The notes under the pieces were generated by a model, which did not search any database, had not been told where the DNA came from, and saw nothing but the letters and a program-made list of their open reading frames with translations. Both the position numbers and the translations under genes were made by a program. From positions 62,001-126,000 of the forward strand of contig QHYI01000138.1 in the NCBI GenBank assembly GCA_003223245.1: a DNA stretch of 64,000 nucleotides, given 5' to 3'. Positions 57,194-64,000 of this stretch are shown here, one piece after another. This DNA comes from Acidobacteriota bacterium (GTDB lineage: Bacteria; Acidobacteriota; Terriglobia; Acidiferrales; UBA7541). Within the stretch, counting starts at the first letter, position 1, and each line of letters opens with the position of its first letter.

Positions 57194-59017
57194 ATGAAAG
57201 CAATGCAGAAAATCTTCGCGATGACTATTGTGGTGCTCTTGGGCGCGACCGTTTATGGACTGATCCGAACCGACCAGCCTCTCCATGTTGCGCGCACCCG
57301 CAGCGATGTTTCAGGAACGACCGGTGCTCCCGCCGTCGACCAGACGCCCATGCTTACTGCGGAAGGGCTCGCGAAGATGCCCACGTCCACCGAAGAGCTG
57401 CCATTTGCGCAACAAGCTTTGGAGATTTCTGACCATGACATGGATGTAGCGTACGCAGCCGCGAAGCGCGAACTGGAGGACCACCCGGCCCCTCTAAGCC
57501 CTGAGGCAAAACAGATTCAGGCGCGGCTGAAACAAGCCGAGGATGCGCTTGCTCGAGACGACGCCTTGGTTCAGCGGCTGACCGCCGAAGAGGCCAAAGC
57601 CACCGGGACAAGAAAAGACGAACTGCACGAACAACTCGTCGTCGCGCAAGCCAACCAGCAGGAACACCAGGACGAGGTCGATGATGCGAAGGAAGATTTG
57701 GCCCGGGCCGGAGGCGATTCGAGCAGCCGCATCGAGGCGTTGACTCAGGAGCACGAGGCTTCTTCGAAGGTCGTTGATAGTTTGAAGGATAGTTTGAAAG
57801 CTACTGCGGGTGCGGCCGTCGAACAACCCGGCCTGATTCACCGCTTCTCGAAGTGGTCGGCTCTCCATAAAAAACAACTCCTGCTGTGGCAAGCCAAACA
57901 ACAGGCGGAGTCCGCAGCGGCGGGTTTTTCGGCACGTCACAACGCGTTGGAGGCGAGGTCCCAGGCCGAAGCAGGGAACCTGGCCGGCTCCTGTTCGGCA
58001 CCCGCGCGCCCCAGCCAAACAACAGCGAACGCAAGCGCGGAACAACGGAAATCCGCCGACTTGGTGAAAGCCGCCAAGCAGCGCGGTTCGCTCAAGAAAA
58101 CCCTTGCTGGCCTGGACAAGAGAATCGAAGATCAAAAGCGACTCGCCGACAACTATTCGCGATGGATCGCGGTGGTTGCCGCCAGCCAACGGGCGGTCCT
58201 GCATCGTATCTTGATTGGCCTCGCGATCATCCTCTCGATCGTGCTGTTCGGCATCTACTTCGCCACATTGATGGATAAGGTCGTGAGCCGGCTCAACATG
58301 GACCGTCGCCAGCTGCAGAGCCTGCACACGGTGGCCCACGTGACCGTGCGTTTGGCGGCATTTCTGCTCATTTTGTTGGTCATCATCGGTCCGCCCGGAC
58401 AACTTGGGACGTTTCTCGGCCTGGCCGGCGCCGGTCTGACGGTCGCGCTGAAGGATTTCATCGTCGGCTTCATCGGCTGGTTTGTGCTGATGGGCAAGAA
58501 CGGCATTCGCCTAGGCGATTGGGTGGAAATCAATGGCGTCACCGGCGAAGTTGTCGAGATTGGACCGTTCCATACGGTCCTGCTCGAAACCGGCAACTGG
58601 ACCGATTCCGGGCATCCCACGGGGCGGCGCGTCACGTTCACGAATAGTTTCGCCATCGAGGGCCACTACTTTAATTTCTCCACGTCCGGCCAGTGGCTGT
58701 GGGATGAATTGCAATTGGTGTTGCCCGCTGGGCAGGACCCCTACCCGATCGTGCAGGAAATTCGCAAGAGAGTTTCCGAAGCCACCAAAGAAGGGGCCAA
58801 GCAGGCGGAGCAAGAATGGCGGCGCGCGACGCGCTCGCGCGAGATGAGTTCCTTCTCGGTCGATCCCGCAATCAGCGTCAAACCCGTCGTTGGCGGTGTA
58901 GAAGTCGCCGTGCGCTACGTCACGCGGGCCAATGAACGTTATCAGTTGCGAGCTCAGCTTTACCAAGACGCCGTAGAACTGCTCGGCGGTAAGAAAGTCC
59001 CTGCCCCGGCGGAGTGA
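57194..59017 (+). CDS. MscS-family mechanosensitive channel with large periplasmic coiled coil
   Basis: 607 residues. Signal or first helix at the N-terminus, ~300 residues of Glu/Lys/Ala-rich coiled coil, then three helices and the MscS core: LGLAGAGLTVALKDFIVGF (pore helix), GDWVEINGVTGEVVEIG (beta domain), and a cytoplasmic C-terminus. Overall plan is that of large MscS relatives (MscK/YbdG class). Residues ~255-280 (CSAPARPSQTTANASAEQRKS) break the coiled coil and could be a compensated pair of frameshifts. Confidence 0.87.
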   Translation: MKAMQKIFAMTIVVLLGATVYGLIRTDQPLHVARTRSDVSGTTGAPAVDQTPMLTAEGLAKMPTSTEELPFAQQALEISDHDMDVAYAAAKRELEDHPAPLSPEAKQIQARLKQAEDALARDDALVQRLTAEEAKATGTRKDELHEQLVVAQANQQEHQDEVDDAKEDLARAGGDSSSRIEALTQEHEASSKVVDSLKDSLKATAGAAVEQPGLIHRFSKWSALHKKQLLLWQAKQQAESAAAGFSARHNALEARSQAEAGNLAGSCSAPARPSQTTANASAEQRKSADLVKAAKQRGSLKKTLAGLDKRIEDQKRLADNYSRWIAVVAASQRAVLHRILIGLAIILSIVLFGIYFATLMDKVVSRLNMDRRQLQSLHTVAHVTVRLAAFLLILLVIIGPPGQLGTFLGLAGAGLTVALKDFIVGFIGWFVLMGKNGIRLGDWVEINGVTGEVVEIGPFHTVLLETGNWTDSGHPTGRRVTFTNSFAIEGHYFNFSTSGQWLWDELQLVLPAGQDPYPIVQEIRKRVSEATKEGAKQAEQEWRRATRSREMSSFSVDPAISVKPVVGGVEVAVRYVTRANERYQLRAQLYQDAVELLGGKKVPAPAE

Positions 59018-59041
59018 GCCGTTGACGCGGTTCTCCAACTT

Positions 59042-60352
59042 TTAGCGGATCAGTTGGCGCGCGCGGACTGCCGAAACGGTCGAGCCAGTATAAAGCAGCG
59101 CGAGCAATGCGTAGCCGGCGACCAGGCCCGCGCCTTGCGCCACCCAACCGAGCGCGAAGCTCATCAACAGCTGCACGCTCGTCGTCAGAATCGCCATTGC
59201 CGATTGCGTGCGCCCCATGAAATGCTTTGGGACAATCGACATTAAGGACGATTGCGCCACCACGCCGCCCAAAGCCCGGCAGAACCCGAAAATCATCTGC
59301 ATCATCACCGCGCCCACAAGAAAGGCTACAAACGGCGTCGCCATATGCCCCGCGGCCAAAACCGCGCAGGCCGCGACGTATAACGGCATACGCTTGGCGC
59401 CGGGAAGCTGGCTCGCAATCAAGCCGCCGCAAACCGCGCCTGTGGCCCACCCGGCTTCCAGAAAACCTAATCCCCGTGCCCCTGCATGCAGGATGTCGTT
59501 CGCCAGCGCCACCAGCACGACGTTGGCGCTCACCACGCCCGCCATCATGATGGAATGCGTAATGCCCAGTGCCCGGACGAGCGGCTCCCGCTGCAGGTAG
59601 GCAAAGCCTTCCTTCATGTCCGCGTACACCGCCAACGAAAGCCCAGCTTCCGCGATCTCCGGGATCTCGCCGGTTTCTAGCGCTTCCGCCGTAGCCTCCG
59701 TCGCTTCACTGAACTCGCGCGGATATTTTTGGCGGTCGCTTGGCGAAACGTATCCGCTGCGCAGACGATACAGGCAATAGGCGGAAACAAAATAGGTCGC
59801 GCCGTCAATCGCCAAGATGCCTGCGATTCCTGCGGTGTTATAAAGGAAGCCCACAAGCGCACCGGCGATCAGCATCCCGCTCTGCACGCCAATCAACACG
59901 GCAGCATTCGCGCCGGTGAACTGGCTGGGCGGAATCACTTCCTGCACCAATGCGTTCACCGTCGCCCAATACATTGCCGAACCTGTCCCGGTAATCAGCG
60001 TCATGCCGTAGAGGTGCCAAAGCTGCAGATGCCCGCGCCACGCGATGTGCGCCGTGAGCAACACGAAAAATCCGCGCACCAGGTCCAGCATCACTCCCAG
60101 ATAGCGCCGGTCGATGCGGTCAATCAGCACGCCGCCCAAAAACGGCACGAACAAACCGGGCAGGGTCATCACCATGACTTGCCAGCTGACTTTGACGGTG
60201 GAATGCGTGGCCGCGAGGATGTACCAGCTCACGCCGGCAAAATTCATGCCGCTGCCAAAAAGCGACACGAACATGGCCACAAAAAAGTAGCGGAACCCGC
60301 GCTGCGCCCAGATCAGGTTCCAGTCCACTCGATGTGCGGTTGCCGTGGCCAT
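59042..60352 (-). CDS. MFS transporter, EntS/MFS_3-like
   Basis: 436 residues from ATG 60352. About twelve helices, with a central cytoplasmic loop (about residues 200-245) that is Glu/Ala-rich. First helix FRYFFVAMFVSLFGSGMNF. Motif A-like LGGVLIDRIDRRYLG. Resembles enterobactin-type exporters; substrate unknown. Convergent with the channel gene (24 bases apart) and divergent from the DUF3052-like gene. Confidence 0.85.
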   Translation of the reverse strand: MATATAHRVDWNLIWAQRGFRYFFVAMFVSLFGSGMNFAGVSWYILAATHSTVKVSWQVMVMTLPGLFVPFLGGVLIDRIDRRYLGVMLDLVRGFFVLLTAHIAWRGHLQLWHLYGMTLITGTGSAMYWATVNALVQEVIPPSQFTGANAAVLIGVQSGMLIAGALVGFLYNTAGIAGILAIDGATYFVSAYCLYRLRSGYVSPSDRQKYPREFSEATEATAEALETGEIPEIAEAGLSLAVYADMKEGFAYLQREPLVRALGITHSIMMAGVVSANVVLVALANDILHAGARGLGFLEAGWATGAVCGGLIASQLPGAKRMPLYVAACAVLAAGHMATPFVAFLVGAVMMQMIFGFCRALGGVVAQSSLMSIVPKHFMGRTQSAMAILTTSVQLLMSFALGWVAQGAGLVAGYALLALLYTGSTVSAVRARQLIR

Positions 60353-60449
60353 AAAAGTCTTTAGCTTACTATTGTGGCCGAAACTCGTGCGGACGCATGT
60401 CAAGAAGAGTTACACTCTTCCAACAATTTGGCCGGGAAGGTGTGCGTCG

Positions 60450-61058
60450 ATGGGAAACGAAGCAACCTGCAAAGTACGCTTTGGCAAGCAGGAATCGGAA
60501 GGAAAGGCGCTGCTCGAAACGAGCGAGATTCTCTTCCGCGGCGATTTCCGCTTGAAGATTCCTTTCTCCACTATCAAGTCGGCAAGAGCCGTGGACGGCG
60601 AGCTCCGCCTGCAAACCGCCGAAGGTCGGTCCATCTTTCAGCTTGGGGCGTCAGCGGGGAAATGGCTCGACAAGATTCTTCATCCAAAATCCCGCGCCGA
60701 AAAGCTTGGCGTCAAACCGGGCGCAAAAGTTTCGCTGATCGGCCAATTTGAGGGCGAATTTTTCGGCGAAGTTCACGCTCTCGCCAAATCCGTCACCAAA
60801 GGCAAGACCGCTTCGGGTTCGGACATCATTTTCTTCGCGGCTGAGTCGAAAGACGATTTTCCTGCTCTGGCCAAAATCGCTAAATCCGTTTCGGGAGCGG
60901 CCGCTCTCTGGATGGTCTATCCCAAAGGCCAGAAACACATCACCGAAAATGATATCCTCGCGGCAGGCCGCAAATCCGGCCTCAAAGACGTAAAGGTCGT
61001 CGCCTTTTCGGCCACCCACACCGCGCTCAAATTCGTTATTCCGGTTTCGAATCGTTAA
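60450..61058 (+). CDS. DUF3052-like protein with N-terminal PH-like domain
   Basis: 202 residues from ATG 60450 (GGGAAGG upstream). The N-terminal ~75 residues form a small beta domain (VRFGKQESEGKALLETSEI, FSTIKSARAVDGELRLQTAE). The rest matches the DUF3052 layout: LGVKPGAKVSLIGQ, DIIFFAAESKDDFPAL, AAALWMVYPKGQKHITENDI and LKDVKVVAFSATHTALKFV. Cytoplasmic, function unknown. Confidence 0.68.
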   Translation: MGNEATCKVRFGKQESEGKALLETSEILFRGDFRLKIPFSTIKSARAVDGELRLQTAEGRSIFQLGASAGKWLDKILHPKSRAEKLGVKPGAKVSLIGQFEGEFFGEVHALAKSVTKGKTASGSDIIFFAAESKDDFPALAKIAKSVSGAAALWMVYPKGQKHITENDILAAGRKSGLKDVKVVAFSATHTALKFVIPVSNR

Positions 61059-61381
61059 GTCCGCGACATCAGCGTCCCCGCGCCTGATATAGAAAGAGGG
61101 GATCAGAGACCGAAGATCAGAGATCAGGGCGTTGGAAGGCACCTGGGACCAGGTTCTTCTTGAAACTGTGCTCCACAGAAAGTCGGCGTAAGTCTTGTGT
61201 AATCAACAGGCCGCTTTCAAGGCAAAAGCCGAATTTCTGAGTCCCATAACCGCCCGGAAAGAGGCGGCTCGCGCTCTGATCTCTGTCTGCGCTAGAATCC
61301 TGCCGCTGAAATTTTCTCCTGTTCCTGTGCGTATCCTTATCAAACAGCGGTGTTCCAAATCTTGTGGTGGAGGAGTCCTCG

Positions 61382-62066
61382 ATGGCTACAACCCCTACCC
61401 CTGTGCCCGAAGCGCAGGCGGCAACGATCAGTCCCTTTGGCCGCGTATTGGGCGTCTTGTTTTCGCCGAAGAGCACTTTCGAAGACATCGTTCGAAAGCC
61501 CAGTTGGCTGCTGCCGGTGGTCATCTCAACTATTCTCGGTGTCCTCGTCGGTTTCTCGATCAATCAGCGCATCAACTGGCGCGACTTCATAAACCAGCAG
61601 ATCCAAGTTCGCGCCTATTTCAACGTATGTGTTCGGCGCTATCGGCCCGGTGCTCGTTGCGTTGATCGTGGGCCTGGTCATGTGGGGCGCGTATAGTCTG
61701 CTCGGTGGGGTTAGCACGAATTTCTCGACCGCTTTCGGCATCACGGCCCACGCTTTTCTTACCGGGCTTGTGAGCAGTCCGCTGTTTATCCTCATTCTTT
61801 TTCTGAAGCCATTCGGCACAGCCGACCTCGAAAATCCCCTCGCCGCTAATTTGGCCGCGATTCTTCCTGAGGATTCGGCAAAATGGCTTTTCGCCCTCTG
61901 CAAATCGGTCGATATCTTTACCTTCTGGACGCTCATTCTCCTGGCCATCGGGTTTGCGGCCGTAAATCCCCAAAAACTGAAAGGCGCAAAGCCCTTTACC
62001 ATCGCCTTCAGTGTTTGGGCCATCAACGTTCTGTGTCGCGTGGGTTGGGCCTTCATCTTCTCCTGA
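61382..62066 (+). pseudogene. Yip1-domain membrane protein, frameshifted
   Basis: From ATG 61382 (GGAGGA upstream): N-terminal part FGRVLGVLFSPKSTFEDIV and a first helix, ending in frame at DFINQQI. The second part, in another frame, starts KFAPISTYVFGAIGPVLVAL and contains four more helices, ending VGWAFIFS at 62066. About 20-30 residues normally link the two, so a small deletion at about 61603 is inferred. Yip1-family proteins are membrane proteins of unknown role in bacteria. It precedes tgt by 12 bases. Confidence 0.72.
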
Positions 62067-62078
62067 TACACTGGGCGG

Positions 62079-63218
62079 GTGGCTTTTTCCTTTGAAGTCC
62101 TGAAGACCGATTCCTCCGGCGCGCGGCGTGGTCAGCTCGCCACGCCCCACGGCATTGTGGAGACGCCGTTCTTTCTGCCTGTAGGTACGCAAGCCTGTGT
62201 CAAAGCACTTACGCAGGAAGCGCTCGAAGAGCTTGGCGCGGAAATCCTTCTCGCGAACACTTATCATCTTTATTTGCGCCCCGGCCACGAACTGATTCGC
62301 CGCCTCGGCGGCTTGCATCATTTCATGTCCTGGCCCCGCGCCATCCTCACCGATTCCGGCGGTTACCAAGTCTTCAGCCTTTCGGAACTTCGTAAGGTTA
62401 CAGCCGAGGGCGTGCGGTTCCGCTCGCATCTCGACGGTTCCGGACATCTCCTCACGCCGGAAAAAGCCGCCGAAATTCAACTTGCCCTGGGCTCGGACGT
62501 TGCCATGGTCCTCGACGAATGCATCGAAACTCCCGCCCCTCGTGAACATGCGGAAGCCGCGCTTCACCGCACCACCGCTTGGGCCCGCCGCGCGCGCGCC
62601 TATTTTCAGGAATCTGCCAAGCGCAATGGGGAGCCTGCAACTCAATGGCAGTTCGGCATCGTGCAAGGCGCTACGTTTCCCGATTTGCGCCGCGAAAGCG
62701 CCCGCCAGCTCCTCGATCTCGACTTTCCTGGCTATGCAGTCGGCGGACTCGCCGTCGGCGAGCCCCACGAGGTCACTTGCGTCATGACCGCCGAAGTGAC
62801 GGCATTACTTCCCAAAGATCGCCCGCGCTATCTCATGGGCGTTGGCCGTCCCGAACAAATTGCGGACTATGTCGCGCTTGGCATTGACATGATGGATTGC
62901 GTTCTGCCCACGCGCGCCGCGCGCCACGCCTGCCTCTACACGAGCGAAGGCCGCGTGCTTATCAAGAACTCGCGCTACGCCGAAGACCAGCGGCCCATCG
63001 ATTCACATTGCGCCTGCGCGGTTTGCCGCCGCTACACGCGCGCCTATCTTCGCCATCTTTTTGCCGCCGGCGAAATGACCGCCGCGGTTCTCGCCACCCA
63101 CCATAATGTCCACTTTTACCTTGACATCATGCGGCAAATCCGAGAGGCTATCGAGTTTGGGAACCTGGCGAAATTCTCATCTGAGATGCACGCGCGCTAC
63201 GCGGCGGACCCTGCTTGA
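62079..63218 (+). CDS. tgt: tRNA-guanine transglycosylase
   Basis: 379 residues from GTG 62079. Exchanges guanine for preQ1 in the anticodon of His, Asp, Asn and Tyr tRNAs. The active-site aspartate is in LTDSGGYQVFSL (about residue 91), the nucleophile aspartate in GIDMMDCVLPTR (about 267), and zinc ligands CAC..C plus a later histidine in the HCACAVC ... LATHHN region. TIM-barrel length is normal. First of the tgt-yajC-secD order. Confidence 0.97.
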   Translation: MAFSFEVLKTDSSGARRGQLATPHGIVETPFFLPVGTQACVKALTQEALEELGAEILLANTYHLYLRPGHELIRRLGGLHHFMSWPRAILTDSGGYQVFSLSELRKVTAEGVRFRSHLDGSGHLLTPEKAAEIQLALGSDVAMVLDECIETPAPREHAEAALHRTTAWARRARAYFQESAKRNGEPATQWQFGIVQGATFPDLRRESARQLLDLDFPGYAVGGLAVGEPHEVTCVMTAEVTALLPKDRPRYLMGVGRPEQIADYVALGIDMMDCVLPTRAARHACLYTSEGRVLIKNSRYAEDQRPIDSHCACAVCRRYTRAYLRHLFAAGEMTAAVLATHHNVHFYLDIMRQIREAIEFGNLAKFSSEMHARYAADPA

Positions 63219-63293
63219 GAATCTGTAGGATGGGGTTTCAGGCAGACGGTTTGGCTCCAGGTGAAGCGCGGGCCATCCACCGGGCATCACGTC

Positions 63294-63314
63294 AACCCCG
63301 GCTCGGCCGGGGTT
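63294..63314. repeat. Perfect 9-bp stem hairpin in the tgt-yajC gap
   Basis: AACCCCGGC-TCG-GCCGGGGTT. It lies 76 bases after tgt, followed by GCCTATAAAG and no T-tract, so it is not a classical terminator. The 343-base gap (63219-63561) shows no convincing gene. Confidence 0.5.
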
Positions 63315-63561
63315 GCCTATAAAGATGCAAAGGAAGTCGGCGGTAGAGTAGGGAAGCGGGCTGCTCGCCTGCCGGGCAGCCTTATTTATCTTCTCTGGGT
63401 GTGGCGCGGGGCGGCCAGCCGCGCGGGTCCTTTCGCAAGACTCGGGTCAGGAGTGAAGTTCGCGGTTAAGCCGTTGACGAAGTCTGGAAGGACGAAAGTC
63501 AAACGCGCAAGCGTTCCGGCATGGATTTAACTCAGAACTAAAAACTGGTAACGTAGAGCTG

Positions 63562-63876
63562 ATGATGACAGCGGCGATCCTTCTTCAAGCTTCGAGCGGC
63601 GGCTTTGGCACCTTCTTGGTTCCCTTGGCGCTCATGTTCGGCATCATGTATCTCATGGTGATTCTGCCGCAGCAACGCCAGCGGAAGAAGACCCAGGCAA
63701 TGCTCTCCGCGCTGAAAACCGGAGACAAGGTCATCACCGGAAGCGGCATTTACGGCACCATCAGCGGCATTGACGGAGACGCCGTGATTATGAAAATCTC
63801 TTCCGAGCCACAGGTGAAAATTCGCATCGCGCGCGCGGCGATTGCTCAGGTGGAGGCTCCCGAAAATGCAAAATAA
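63562..63876 (+). CDS. yajC: YajC, preprotein translocase accessory subunit
   Basis: 104 residues. One transmembrane helix (PLALMFGIMYLMVILP) followed by the conserved QQRQRKKTQAML cytoplasmic start, then a small beta domain ending KIRIARAAIAQVE. Part of the SecDF-YajC complex that assists protein export. secD begins 39 bases downstream. Confidence 0.93.
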   Translation: MMTAAILLQASSGGFGTFLVPLALMFGIMYLMVILPQQRQRKKTQAMLSALKTGDKVITGSGIYGTISGIDGDAVIMKISSEPQVKIRIARAAIAQVEAPENAK

Positions 63877-63915
63877 GTCCACCGCTCGTTCGCTAACGCG
63901 CCTAAACTGTTAGCC

Positions 63916-64000
63916 ATGAATCCAAACGTCAAGTGGAAAGCGTTGTTCATTGCCATAGTCATCGTTTTCTGTCTCTATTTCCTTTTTGGCTATCCCACGT
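63916..64000 (+). CDS. secD: SecD N-terminus (partial)
   Basis: ATG 63916 opens MNPNVKWKALFIAIVIVFCL, a basic leader and first helix typical of SecD; the frame leaves the window. Call relies on the gene order tgt-yajC-secD and the helix. Confidence 0.8.
   Translation, partial: MNPNVKWKALFIAIVIVFCLYFLFGYPT

Noticed and set aside
63261-63530. 89-codon frame between tgt and yajC
   Set aside because: Contains the 21-base hairpin, is Arg/Gly-rich without a ribosome site, and interrupts a conserved gene order.
1-64000. CRISPR array, restriction-modification, toxin-antitoxin or phage cluster
   Set aside because: No regularly spaced repeats, methylase/nuclease pairs, phage structural genes or integrases were found; the only mobile signal is the IS66 remnant and the possible ssrA scar.

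Overview
The window reads as a chromosomal contig of a soil-type Gram-negative bacterium. Acidobacteriota (Terriglobia-like) is the best guess. The guess rests on protein character: a VPS10/BNR repeat protein, an Oar-like TonB receptor fragment, a kelch lipoprotein with 'ANQNG.YG.QG' repeats, an exosortase-type Wzz/ExeA-ATPase/tyrosine-kinase triad and several small proteins that look lineage-restricted. It also rests on housekeeping gene orders (mutS2-dnaG-rpoD, tgt-yajC-secD) that are widespread. No rRNA or tRNA gene is present to settle it; the only stable RNA gene I can support is tmRNA.

Layout. 0-6 kb: broken VPS10-like gene, PagL-type lipid A deacylase with a membrane-anchored peroxiredoxin, an RcnR/CsoR-type metal sensor with its G-tract operator, and a broken OprB-like porin. 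6-13.7 kb: an exopolysaccharide block on the minus strand (Wzz, ExeA-type ATPase, BY-kinase, NusG-like antiterminator, an asparagine-synthase remnant, heparinase-family protein) with no glycosyltransferase or exosortase in view. 13.7-21.3 kb: kelch lipoprotein, VOC protein, STAS protein, decayed double M16 peptidase, tmRNA; a partial copy of the tmRNA 3' end lies 4.4 kb from the tmRNA. 21.5-23 kb: TonB receptor fragment abutting an IS66 transposase remnant. 23-30 kb: unknown protein, lytic transglycosylase continuous with a PLP aminotransferase, beta-CASP nuclease. 30-42.6 kb: small zinc-finger protein, PilT-like ATPase, tannase, HbpS-like protein, M20 hydrolase, folK, ARPP-1-like remnant, pseudo-receiver, TolB-like propeller, radical SAM protein, Cys-rich protein. 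42.8-46.7 kb: an overlapping TetR-HlyD-ABC ATPase-ABC2 permease operon with a palindromic operator. 46.9-64 kb: SYLF protein, PBP4-type DacB, LOG-like remnant, MutS2, DnaG, RpoD, MscS channel, MFS exporter, Yip1 remnant, Tgt, YajC and the start of SecD.

The strongest theme beyond ordinary annotation is the number of genes broken by small internal deletions or one-base shifts (about twelve loci), while long essential genes beside them (mutS2, dnaG, rpoD, tgt) are clean. This is either real gene decay or joins and indels introduced by assembly, and raw-read mapping would decide. Other notable items are three candidate operators (metal sensor, TetR, and a 33-bp-period direct repeat built into a promoter), the possible ssrA attachment scar, and the lytic transglycosylase/aminotransferase read-through. 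I did not find a convincing new defence or mobile system.
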